This document shows, piece after piece, positions 36,483-44,871 of a DNA stretch of 64,000 nt (position 1 is its first letter; each line of letters starts with the position of its first letter). The DNA is taken from NCBI RefSeq assembly GCF_000244955.1, contig NZ_CM001439.1:3266385-3330384 (forward strand), written 5' to 3'. This DNA comes from Saccharomonospora marina XMU15. Lineage in GTDB: Bacteria > Actinomycetota > Actinomycetes > Mycobacteriales > Pseudonocardiaceae. Under the pieces are notes generated by a model that saw only the letters and a list, made by a program, of their open reading frames with translations, was not told where the DNA came from and ran no database searches. The translations under genes were made by a program, and so were the position numbers.

Positions 36483-37132
36483 ACGGCCGATCCCTGCTGC
36501 AGCCACTGCTGATACTCCTGGGGTGACACGGCGCGCACGTTGAAGTGCATGGCCGGGTGGTGCTCACCGCAGAACTCCGCGCAGCGCCCAAGCCAGCGAC
36601 CCTCCCGGTCGAACTCCATCGTCAAGGTGTTGGTGTGGTCGGGATAGGCGTCCAGCTTCACGGCCAGGTCGGGAATCCACAGCGCGTGCACCACGTCGCT
36701 GGAGGTGAGCTTGAGCTCCACCGGCCTGCCTGTCGGCACCACCAGCGTCGGCAATCCCTCGTCGCCTTCGCGGCAGGTTCCGGTGACGGACCTGCCGGTG
36801 TCGGCGTAGTCGAACTGCCAGCACCACTGGAACGCCGTGACATCCACCCTGATCGCCCCCGGCCGGTTGCTCACGTGGTAGCCGGTCTCGCCGGTGCGCA
36901 CCTCCTGATGCGCCGAGGCGGTCACGTAGACGATCACCCCTGCCGTTCCCGCCAGCAGCAGCGCGTAGACCCCCTCCACCACCGGGCGGCTGTCCTTGCG
37001 CCTGCGGTCGGGCGAGCGCCGCCTCGACACCGCTAGCGTGCCGAGCAACGTGAGCGCTATCAGGCCGAACACCACCGAGGCCACGACGGCCTCCCACGAC
37101 AGGGTCCGCTGGAAAACCTCGAGGAAGCTCAC
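36479..37132 (-). CDS. ctaC: cytochrome c oxidase subunit II
   Basis: A 217-residue subunit with two N-terminal helices (VVASVVFGLIALTLLGTLAV and GVYALLLAGTAGVIVYVT) and an external CuA cupredoxin domain. The CuA site is intact: HALWIPDL supplies a His, and CAEFCGEHHPAMHF supplies two Cys, His and Met. There is no fused cytochrome c, so a separate electron donor is needed. No signal peptide is evident. The GTG start at 37132 overlaps the NrfD-like gene (GTGA). Confidence 0.9.
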   Translation of the reverse strand: MSFLEVFQRTLSWEAVVASVVFGLIALTLLGTLAVSRRRSPDRRRKDSRPVVEGVYALLLAGTAGVIVYVTASAHQEVRTGETGYHVSNRPGAIRVDVTAFQWCWQFDYADTGRSVTGTCREGDEGLPTLVVPTGRPVELKLTSSDVVHALWIPDLAVKLDAYPDHTNTLTMEFDREGRWLGRCAEFCGEHHPAMHFNVRAVSPQEYQQWLQQGSAV

Positions 37133-38112
37133 GAACCCTCCCGCAGCCGCTGCCGTTGCGGAACGACCGTGTACTTCGGATCGTCCGCCGAAACGATCCC
37201 CGCCTCGAAGACGCCCCACTTGGTCAGCGCGGACGCCACGAGCAGCCCCGCTCCCGACAGCGCTCTGCCCAACCTGCTCCGTCGTGAAAGGAACCCCCCT
37301 GCGGTTCCCGCCACGGCGAGCAGTTCACCAGCTTTCAGCAGCTTGCCCGACCTGCCCGAGCGGTAGGGCTCGGCCACCATCCCCAGCCGCCGCTCCATCA
37401 GCCTGGCGGCGCCGAGCTCGAGCCCGGTGCCGAACAACGCAAGGTTGCGGGCGGGCGTACTCGCCGTTTCACCATCGACCAGCAACCCCAGACCGCTCGC
37501 GGCGACCGCCGCCGAACCGGTGAACACGTAGGGCAGCTCCCGGTGGCCGTCGTGCCAGGCCGGCACCGCCGTGTCACCGACAAGCGCGGCGGTGTAGGAG
37601 GCGACCGCGGGGCCCAGCAGCGCCGCGCCCGCCGTCGCCGCGGCCCCCAGCTTCGGCAGCCGACCCGTCACCGCCGAAGCCGCCGAGACACCCGCCAGCG
37701 GGCCGTAGCCCGCCAGCAGCCACGAACCCAGGTTCATCGGTGAGGTCGGCTTGAACACCCGCAGCATGTTCACGAACCGCCCCGGTCTGCCGAGGTCGTG
37801 CACCAGCGCCCCCACCGACAGCGCGACGGCGCCGAGCGCGCCGGTCTTGGCCGCGGTCGCCACCCGGGTGTCGCCCCGCAGCTGCGAGCCCGCGGCGAGC
37901 AGCGACGAAGCTCCAGCGAGCCCGCCGAGGAACAGGTAGCCGGGGATGTCGGGCGACTTCCACACCGGTCCGTTGATCACCGGCTTGCCGTAGTAGGAGG
38001 TGAACTCGGGCTCCGGCACCACCGGCTGCTCCCCGCGCCTCCGCCTGCGACGTCCGGTGGCCACGCCGGTCATCGCCTCCCGGCCCGGCCGGGCCTGCTG
38101 CTGCGAGCTCAT
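37129..38112 (-). CDS. NrfD/PsrC-like membrane subunit of formate dehydrogenase
   Basis: A 327-residue integral membrane protein. A charged N-terminal segment leads to YYGKPVINGPVWKSPDIPGY, then about eight helices. LVHDLGRPGRFVNMLRVFKPTSPMNLGSWLL is the conserved NrfD signature region with the quinone-site Asp and Arg. Proteins of this family anchor Fe-S/molybdopterin dehydrogenases and pass electrons to menaquinone without haem. ATG at 38112 has an AAAGGA site 8 nt upstream; GTG at 38118 is an alternative. It follows fdhB directly. Confidence 0.88.
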   Translation of the reverse strand: MSSQQQARPGREAMTGVATGRRRRRRGEQPVVPEPEFTSYYGKPVINGPVWKSPDIPGYLFLGGLAGASSLLAAGSQLRGDTRVATAAKTGALGAVALSVGALVHDLGRPGRFVNMLRVFKPTSPMNLGSWLLAGYGPLAGVSAASAVTGRLPKLGAAATAGAALLGPAVASYTAALVGDTAVPAWHDGHRELPYVFTGSAAVAASGLGLLVDGETASTPARNLALFGTGLELGAARLMERRLGMVAEPYRSGRSGKLLKAGELLAVAGTAGGFLSRRSRLGRALSGAGLLVASALTKWGVFEAGIVSADDPKYTVVPQRQRLREGS

Positions 38113-38114
38113 CG

Positions 38115-39056
38115 TCACCGTCCTTTCGCCGCGCCGAGGAAGGCTGCCGCCGCGCCCGCGGCCAGCGTCGCGGCCGCCGTGGCGACGTGCCGCCACATGG
38201 CGGGCAGATCCTTGGTCGTCACAACCGGATCGGGCGGGAAGCCGTAGACCTCCGGCTCGTCCAGCAGCAGGAAGAACGCGCCGTCGCCACCAACGCCGTC
38301 GTCGGGGTTCTCGCCGTAGAGCCTGGCGTCGGTCACCCCGGCCTCATGCAGTCGCTGCACCCGCTGCGCCGCGCGGTCGCGCAACTCGTCGAGCGGTCCG
38401 AACTGGATCGAGTCGGTGGGGCAGGCCTTGGCGCAGGCGGGCTCGAGCCCGTTGCCGAGCCGGTCGTAGCACAGCGTGCACTTCCACGCCCTGCCGTCGT
38501 CCTTGCGTTGGTCGATGACCCCGTACGGGCAGGCCGGGATGCAGTAGCCGCAGCCGTTGCAGATGTCCTCCTGCACCACGACCGTGCCGAACTCGGTGCG
38601 GAACAGCGATCCGGTCGGGCACACGTCGAGGCATGCCGCGTGGGTGCAGTGCTTGCACACGTCGGAGGCCATCAACCAGCGGAAGTCGCCGTCGCCGCCC
38701 CCGGCCGCGCCGGATGTGGTGGGTGTCATCGCGGCGTCCGGCGGCGCACTGCCCGAGCCGCGTTGGGCCATCGCGAGCACGTCGGTGTCGTGGTACATGC
38801 CCGGGTCCTGCGCGGCGAGCGGTTTACGCTGCTCGATGAAGGCCACGTGCCGCCAGGTGTCGGCGCCGAGCCCGACGGTGTTGTCGTAGGACATCCCCGT
38901 CAACTCCATGCCGTCCTCGGGCACGGCGTTCCATTCCTTGCAGGCGACCTCGCATGCCTTGCACCCGATGCACACGGTGGTGTCGGTGAAGAATCCCATC
39001 CTCGGCGGGTGGTCGGCGTAGCCGGCCTCGCCAGCCGGGTCGGTCGCGGTCGTCAT
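38115..39056 (-). CDS. fdhB: formate dehydrogenase Fe-S (beta) subunit
   Basis: A 313-residue ferredoxin-like subunit with four [4Fe-4S] cysteine clusters: CIGCKACEVACKEWN, CKHCTHAACLDVCPTG, CNGCGYCIPACPYG and CTLCYDRLGNGLEPACAKACP. It carries electrons from the catalytic subunit to the membrane partner. A predicted hydrophobic segment at the C-terminus (VATAAATLAAGAAAAFLGAA) resembles the single helix of FdnH. It starts one base after the alpha subunit stop region, so the two are co-translated. An insert of about 60 residues between clusters is larger than in FdnH. Confidence 0.93.
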   Translation of the reverse strand: MTTATDPAGEAGYADHPPRMGFFTDTTVCIGCKACEVACKEWNAVPEDGMELTGMSYDNTVGLGADTWRHVAFIEQRKPLAAQDPGMYHDTDVLAMAQRGSGSAPPDAAMTPTTSGAAGGGDGDFRWLMASDVCKHCTHAACLDVCPTGSLFRTEFGTVVVQEDICNGCGYCIPACPYGVIDQRKDDGRAWKCTLCYDRLGNGLEPACAKACPTDSIQFGPLDELRDRAAQRVQRLHEAGVTDARLYGENPDDGVGGDGAFFLLLDEPEVYGFPPDPVVTTKDLPAMWRHVATAAATLAAGAAAAFLGAAKGR

Positions 39057-39057
39057 G

Positions 39058-42000
39058 TCACACCTCGGTGCCGGTCTCGTCGGTGATGCCTGCCCGCCGC
39101 TGGTACTCGCGCACCAGCTCGACGCGCTGCGGCCCGTGCGGCCTCCTGCCCGGTCTGATGTCGCAGGCCAGCGCCTTCACCTCCTGGATGTGCACGTTGG
39201 GGTCCAGCGCCATGGAGGCCAGCTCGTTGGCCGCGTCGCCGGTGCTGACTCCGTTGCCACCCCAGTGGTAGGGCAGGCCGACCTGGTGCAGCGTGCGGCC
39301 ACCGACCTTCAGCGGGGTCATCCGGTCGGTCACCAGCACCCTGGCCTCGATGGCGTTTCGCGCCGTGACGATCGTCGCCCAGCCGAGGTGGTCCAGACCG
39401 CGTTCGGCGGCCAGCTCGGGCGACACCTCGCAGAACATCTCCGGCTGCAGCTCCGAAAGGTAGGGCTGCCACCGTGACATGCCGCCCGCGGTGTGGTGCT
39501 CGGTGAGCCGGTAGGTGGTGGCCACGAACGGGAAGACGTCCCAACCCGACTGGCCCGCACTGGGTTGGTAGCGGTTGTACTCGTTGCGCAGCACCTCGCG
39601 AACCGGGTTGCGCTGTTGCGGATACAGGTAGTTCTCGAACGGCGACTCGTGCGGCTCGTAGTGCGTCGGCAGCGGACCGTCGGTCAGCCCTGCGGGCGCG
39701 AACAACCATGCCTTGCCGTCGGCCTGCATGATGAACGCGTCGGTGCCCGCGAGCGCGTCCGGTCCCGTGCTGCCCTCCTCCGGAACGAAGTCGGGCGGCT
39801 TGGTCGCCTTGAAGTCGGGAACGTCGTAGCCGGTCCACTTGCCCTGCTCGGCGTCCCACCACACGTATTTCTTGCGCTCGCTCCACGGCTTCCCGTCGGG
39901 ATCGGCCGAGGCGCGGTTGTAGATGATGCGCCGGTTCAGCGGCCAGGCCCACGCCCACTCCCCGGCGACCCAGCTCTGTTCGGCCGCGGGCTTGCGGCGT
40001 GCCGCCTGGTTGACTCCGTCGGCGTAGACGCCGCAGTAGATCCAGCAGCCGCAGGCGGTCGAGCCGTCGTCGGCCAGCTGCTCGTAGGTGCTGAGCGGTT
40101 CGGCGTCGGAGTTCCAGCCGCTGATCTCGGCAAGCACCGCCTCCGCCTCCGGCTCCTGCTGCGAACCCTTGGTCGGGTAATCCCACGTCAGGTCGAGGAT
40201 CGGCCGGTCGCGGTCACGGCCGGAGCCCGCGAGCTTCTCCCTGATCTTGCGACCGAGGTGGTAGGTGAACCACAGCTCGCTGCGGGCGTCGCCCGCGGGT
40301 TCCACCGCCTGGTGATGCCACTGCAGCAGGCGCTGGGTGTTGGTGAAGCTGCCGTCCTTCTCGGTGTGAGCGGCGGCGGGCAGGAAGAACACCTCGGTGC
40401 CGATGTCCTCGGTGTTCAGCTCCCCCGTCTCGATCTCGGGCCCGTCCTGCCACCACGTGGCGCTCTCCGTCAGCGAGAAGTCGCGCACCACCAGCCAGTC
40501 CAGGTGCGCCATCCCCATCCGCTGCGCCTTGGCGTTGGCCGAACCCACCGCGGGGTTCTCCCCCATCAGGAAGTAGCCCTTGCAGGTCCCGTTCAGTTGT
40601 GCCTGCACGGTCTCGTAGGTGCTGTGGGTGCCGGTCAGCCTCGGCAGGTAGGAGAACGCGAAGTCGTTCTCCGACCGGGCCGCCGGACCCCACCACGCCT
40701 TGAGCAGGCTCACCAGGTAGGACCGCATGTTGCCCCAGTAGCCCTTGTGCGCGCTCTCCGCCCGCACGAACGTGTCGAGGTCCTCGCCGCTGTGGGCATG
40801 GGGCATGGGGATGTAGCCCGGCAGCAGGTTGAACAGCGTCGGGATGTCGGTGGAGCCCTGGATCGAGGCGTGCCCGCGCAACGCCAGGATGCCGCCGCCA
40901 GGCCTGCCGATGTTACCGAGCAACGCCTGCAGGATCGCCGCCGTGCGGATGTACTGCACGCCGACGGTGTGCTGCGTCCAGCCCACCGCGTAGGCGAACG
41001 CGCTGGTGCGGTCCCGCCCGGAGTTCTCCGCCAGCAGCTGGCACACCTGCAGGAATTTCTCCTGCGGCACACCGCAGATCCGTTCGACGGCCTCCGGGGT
41101 GTAGCGCGAGAAGTGCCGCTTGAGGATCTGGAACACGCAGCGCGGGTGCTGCAGCGTCTCGTCGGTGTCCGGTTCCGCGCCGATCTCGGCGCCACCGGAG
41201 CCGTGTGCCTCGCCACGCGCGGCGTGGCGCACCCCGGACTTCTTCGTACGCTCCGAGTACTGCTGGTCGCGCTTGCCGGAGGCGGCCTGCACCTCGGCGC
41301 CCTGGTACTGCCACGTCTGGACGTCGTACTCCCGGCCTTCACGGTCCAGCCCGGAGAACACCCCGGCGAGGTCCTCGGTGTCGGCGAACTCCTCGTTGAC
41401 GATCATCGCCGCGTTGGTGTAGGCGACGACGTAGTCACGGAAGTACTTGTCGTTGGCCAGCACGTAGTTGACGATGCCGCCGAGGAAGGCGATGTCGGTG
41501 CCCGCCCGCAGCGGCACGTGTATGTCCGCCAGCGCGCTGGTCCTGGTGAACCTGGGGTCGACGTGGATCAGCTTGGCCCCGCGCGCCTTGGCCTCCATCA
41601 CCCACTGGAAGCCCACCGGATGGCACTCGGCCATGTTGGAGCCCTGGATCACGATGCAGTCGGAGTTGGCCAGGTCCTGCTGAAACGTCGTGGCACCGCC
41701 GCGACCGAACGAGGTTCCCAAACTGGGAACCGTGGAGGAGTGTCAAATACGGGCCTGGTTCTCGATCTGGATAGCCCCCAACGCGGTGAACAACTTCTTG
41801 ATGAGGTAGTTCTCCTCGTTGTCGAGGGTTGCCCCGCCGAGGCTGGCGAAGCCGAGAGTGCGCTGCACTGCCGCACCGTCCACCTCGTCCTGCCAGCCGT
41901 GGTCCCGCGCGGCGAGTACCCGGTCGGCGATCATGTCCATCGCCGTATCCAGTTCCAACTCCTGCCACCGTGTCGCGTGTGGAGCGCGGTACAGCACCTT

Positions 42001-42309
42001 GTGCCTGCGCGCGGAACCGGTGGTCAGTTGCAGGCTCGCCGCGCCCTTGGGACACAACCGGCCGCGACTGATCGGCGAGTCCGGGTCGCCCTCGATCTGG
42101 GTGACCTCGCCGTTGGAGACGTAGACGTTCTGTCCGCAGCCGACGGCGCAGTACGGGCACACCGACTTGGTGACCTTGTCGGCGGTGCTGGTACGGGAGG
42201 TGAGGTTGTCGCTGTGACGGCTCTTGGCGGCGGCGCCGCGCCCGCTGGGATCACCATCTCGCAGTTGCCGGTAGACCGGCCAGTCCTCGATCCATTGCCG
42301 GACACCCAT
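39058..42309 (-). CDS. fdhA: selenocysteine formate dehydrogenase alpha subunit
   Basis: A 1083-residue molybdopterin oxidoreductase once the in-frame UGA at 41743-41745 is read as selenocysteine 189. Sequence on both sides matches the family: IENQARI-U-HSSTVPSLGTSFGRG. An N-terminal [4Fe-4S] site is CPYCAVGCGQN with a later GRLCPKG. MGD-binding regions include IQGSNMAECHPVGFQW and the C-terminal domain around QPEMFCEVSPELAAERG. No twin-arginine signal is seen at the N-terminus (MGVRQWIEDWPVYRQ), so the catalytic subunit is predicted to be cytoplasmic. Reaction: formate to CO2, with electrons passed to FdhB. Confidence 0.93.
41713..41731 (-). promoter_or_regulatory. SECIS-like hairpin downstream of the Sec UGA
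   Basis: In the mRNA an 8-bp perfect stem, GGUUCCCA paired with UGGGAACC, encloses the loop GUU and begins 11 nt after the UGA. Position and the loop GU fit bacterial SECIS elements bound by SelB. The selB gene is in the same window. Confidence 0.8.
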
Positions 42310-42372
42310 CGCGCCTCCCGAGATCGTTCTTCGCCGTGGCGTCTGCGCGGTGCTACCCGTTAGCGGTAAAGA

Positions 42373-42657
42373 TCAAACCCGCTGCGGTTGGCTGTCCGCC
42401 CGTACGCGCTCGGCGACCCACCTGCGGACGGTGTCGCGCGCGGTGGGGTTCTCCGGCGCCGGGTTGGACAGTTCCTGGCTGCTCGGCAACAGGCCCCGCT
42501 CGCGCCGTTCCTCCGGACTGGGTACATCGCTACCGTCCGCAGGTAACCCCGTGGCGATCAGGTACACCAGACCGGGTGAAATGCCGAGCTGCCTCCCGGC
42601 CTCGCGGTAGTCGGAACCTGCTGACAGTAATGCCTTTACCTGCGCTTTTGTCGGCAT
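42373..42657 (-). CDS. small helix-turn-helix protein upstream of fdhA
   Basis: A 94-residue protein. MPTKAQVKALLSAG is followed by an HTH-like segment (YREAGRQLGISPGLVYLIATG) and a charged tail ending in VAERVRADSQPQRV. It lies 64 bp upstream of fdhA on the same strand. The ATG at 42657 with AAGGGG nearby is preferred; ATG at 42663 is also possible. It may be a local regulator or a protein found with formate dehydrogenase loci; the role is inferred from context only. Confidence 0.65.
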   Translation of the reverse strand: MPTKAQVKALLSAGSDYREAGRQLGISPGLVYLIATGLPADGSDVPSPEERRERGLLPSSQELSNPAPENPTARDTVRRWVAERVRADSQPQRV

Positions 42658-42779
42658 TGCCATCCCCTTCTCACTCCAACGGCGGAACTGGAAGTCTTTT
42701 CGCATACTTCGTGTGCCGTTGCGGTGCCTGGGTACCCGGCGACCGTCTCGTTCACACACAGTGAGGAGGTCGATGTGCT

Positions 42780-43085
42780 GTGACGTCGACATCCGGCGAC
42801 ACGACCATCAGATTCCACTCCGACGTCCCGGCGATCGTGTGCGGGGAGTGCGGATACCGTACGGCGCGAGTCGCGTCGCTGGTGGACCCGGCAGGCGAGG
42901 TGATCGGCACCGTCATCGCATGCCTGCCGTGCAGGGAACGGGAACGTGCCCGTGCCGCTGCGGCGGCACGCCTTGCAGCCCGCCCCGGCCGGGCAGGTGT
43001 GCCCCGCCAGCGCTGTGCTCCGGCCGCTCGGCCCGCGGGGTGGCGTGATTCGAACCGTCACGCCCACCAGCTGAGCGGCGGGTAA
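42780..43085 (+). CDS. small protein with zinc-ribbon-like cysteines
   Basis: A 101-residue ORF with GTG start. IVCGECGYRTARVASL and IACLPCRERERAR hold two CxxC pairs that could bind zinc. The Ala/Arg-rich tail is low complexity and may not be real coding sequence. It is divergent from the HTH gene with 122 bp between starts. I do not recognise it. Confidence 0.4.
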   Translation: MTSTSGDTTIRFHSDVPAIVCGECGYRTARVASLVDPAGEVIGTVIACLPCRERERARAAAAARLAARPGRAGVPRQRCAPAARPAGWRDSNRHAHQLSGG

Positions 43086-43255
43086 CCGGCGGGAGGAGCG
43101 ACGACCGGGACCGGCGCCGAAGGTCCCGGCCGGAAACGGCCTTGTGCCCCTGCCCGCACGGTTCACGCCGCGACACGGTCGAGAGTGAAGGTGTCCGGGC
43201 ATGTCACCGGCGACACCTCGACCTCGACACCTCGGTCTAGTGGAGGGAAGGCAGC

Positions 43256-43762
43256 ATGCGCGCACTGGTCGTGTACGAGTCGATGTACGGCAACACCCGC
43301 AGCGTCGCCAGGGCGGTGGCGACCGAGTTGTCCGAGCACATGGACACCGACGTCATCGAGGTGGGTGACGCCCCCGAGGTGATCGGGCAGGATGTCGACC
43401 TGCTCGTGGTGGGCGGACCGACACACGCCTTCGGGATGAGCCGGGAGTCCACCCGGCAGGACGCGGCGAAGCAGGGCAGCGAGCCGTTGGTGTCGCGCAA
43501 GTTCGGTATGCGCGAGTGGCTGGAGCGGTTGTCCGTCACCCCCGACCTGGCCGCGGCCGCGTTCGACACCAAGCTGAGCAAGCCTTGGCTGCCGGGCTCC
43601 GCCGCGAGGGCGGCGGCCAAGCGGCTACGCAAGCTGGGCTGTCACCTGGTCACCAGGCCGCAGAACTTCTACGTCGACGGCAGCCTCGGCCCTCTCACTG
43701 AAGGCGAGATCGAACGGGCCCGCGGCTGGGCCGACCAACTCGCCGGTGTGCGCCACGGCTGA
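43256..43762 (+). CDS. flavodoxin domain protein
   Basis: A 168-residue flavodoxin-like protein. The FMN phosphate loop is VYESMYGNTRSVARAVA, the second FMN loop VVGGPTHAFGMS, and the third region RPQNFYVDG. It resembles stand-alone actinobacterial flavodoxins that shuttle electrons or act as quinone reductases (WrbA-like fold without the full extension). It stands alone, downstream of a short gene-poor stretch, and is convergent with the PPOX gene. Confidence 0.9.
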   Translation: MRALVVYESMYGNTRSVARAVATELSEHMDTDVIEVGDAPEVIGQDVDLLVVGGPTHAFGMSRESTRQDAAKQGSEPLVSRKFGMREWLERLSVTPDLAAAAFDTKLSKPWLPGSAARAAAKRLRKLGCHLVTRPQNFYVDGSLGPLTEGEIERARGWADQLAGVRHG

Positions 43763-43767
43763 ACCCC

Positions 43768-43804
43768 CGCGAGTCCTGCGCTCCTGCCCGCGAGTCCTGC
43801 GTTC
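43768..43804. repeat. two 21-bp-spaced copies of a 16-bp motif (inverted orientation)
   Basis: CGCGAGTCCTGCGCTC at 43768-43783 and CGCGAGTCCTGCGTTC at 43789-43804, a 21-bp period. They are the reverse complement of the motif repeated at 44355-44412. They lie in the convergent intergenic region between flavodoxin and the PPOX gene. Confidence 0.8.
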
Positions 43805-43826
43805 AGGCCGGTGGGTGCCGGTGGGT

Positions 43827-44264
43827 TCAGCGCAGCCGGTCGCCGTACACGTGCGCGACCGTCATCATCATGAGCACCCGCCGGTCGGAGACCATCACCG
43901 AGCGGTACTCGTCCCAGTCCGGGTGCTCACCCGCCGCCAGGCGGTAGTAGCGCACCAGTGCCTCGACCTCGGGGCCGTACGGGTCGGTTCCGGGCCCGGT
44001 GAGCGTCACCGGGCCCTCTGCCGTGGCCCACGCCCAGCCGTCGGCGCTGGTGACCTCCAGCGCGGCACGGGGGTCCCTACGCAGATTGGTCGTCTTCGCA
44101 CGGCCCTCGATCATCGACACGTAGATGACCTCGCCATTCCGGTCGTAATAGGGCGTGACCGGAGACAACTGCGGCAGGCCACTCGCCTTGATCGTCGCGA
44201 GAACGCCGAGCTTGCTGTCTGCGAGCAGGGCACGGGGATCGAAGGATGCGGCGGTCATCGGCAC
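43827..44264 (-). CDS. PPOX-class F420-dependent oxidoreductase family protein
   Basis: A 145-residue split-barrel flavin/deazaflavin protein. KLGVLATIKASGLPQLSPVTPYYD, VIYVSMIEGRAKTTNLRRDPRAALEV and the WDEYRSVMVSDRRVLMMM ending match the F420-binding PPOX family of actinomycetes (Rv1155-like). The natural substrate is unknown; cofactor F420 is expected from family knowledge. It is flanked on both sides by the same 16-bp repeat in opposite orientations. Confidence 0.85.
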   Translation of the reverse strand: MPMTAASFDPRALLADSKLGVLATIKASGLPQLSPVTPYYDRNGEVIYVSMIEGRAKTTNLRRDPRAALEVTSADGWAWATAEGPVTLTGPGTDPYGPEVEALVRYYRLAAGEHPDWDEYRSVMVSDRRVLMMMTVAHVYGDRLR

Positions 44265-44354
44265 TCCCCAGTTGTTCGCGTTCGCCGGGCTGTTCGGTCA
44301 CTCCAGCCTAGCCGTCCGCGCGGCGACGCCGAGAACGGCGAGTCGTGCACACCC

Positions 44355-44412
44355 GAACGCAGGACTCGCGGACAGGAACGCAGGACTCGCGGGCGAGAAC
44401 GGGGGACTCGCG
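44355..44412. repeat. three tandem copies of a 21-bp repeat
   Basis: GAACGCAGGACTCGCG at 44355-44370 and 44376-44391, and GAACGGGGGACTCGCG at 44397-44412, each followed by 5 variable bases (21-bp period). The same motif occurs inverted at 43768-43804. The copies lie between the start of the PPOX gene and the stop of the next minus-strand gene. Confidence 0.85.
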
Positions 44413-44444
44413 GGTAGGCCGCTTGTGGTCCGGCCGGTTCGCGC

Positions 44445-44699
44445 TCAGCGCCCGTAGGAGGCCAGCAGCACGTTGGCAAGCCTGCGCAGTTCCCCCGGCG
44501 GCACCTTCGGCTCTTCGCTGCGGGCTGCCGGCAGTTCGTGCTCGGGCTCCGGCTCGTCCTCCGGCACGAACTTGCCTTCCTCGGCGGTGAGCCCGGCCAT
44601 CTCGAGGAACTCGGCCAGTTCGGCCGCGTCCGAGGCGTAGTGCGCCATGGCTCGGGCGGCACGGTGCCGCTGCCACTTGTTCGGCTGCGCGACGTTCAC
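44445..44699 (-). CDS. small acidic hypothetical protein
   Basis: An 84-residue protein with a GTG start behind a strong AGGAGG site. KWQRHRAARAMAHYASDAAELAEFLEMAGL is helical and is followed by an acidic segment (EDEPEPEHELP) and a C-terminal helix (ELRRLANVLLASYG). No family recognised. It is divergent from the ribosome hibernation factor gene with 172 bp between starts. Confidence 0.65.
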   Translation of the reverse strand: MNVAQPNKWQRHRAARAMAHYASDAAELAEFLEMAGLTAEEGKFVPEDEPEPEHELPAARSEEPKVPPGELRRLANVLLASYGR

Positions 44700-44871
44700 T
44701 GTGTTCCTCCTGGGGTCGGCCTGATCGGTCGGCGACTTGTCGGCATTGACGTTACGAACGCTCGCGCCGCAACCGCGCCTGTCGGAGGGCCCGTCCCGGC
44801 AGGGACCTCCGGCCCTGTGTCGGCACGGGGGCACGGCGAGACGCTGGTCGGGAACGAAAGGAAGGCGAGCG

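Noticed and set aside
39058-42309. Two separate or frameshifted formate dehydrogenase genes (39058-41721 and 41743-42309)
   Set aside because: Both parts are in the same frame, separated by one TGA at the conserved selenocysteine position, with a downstream hairpin and a full Sec machinery in the window.
43768-44412. CRISPR array
   Set aside because: The period is 21 bp with 5-bp variable parts and only two or three copies per cluster, and no cas genes are present.
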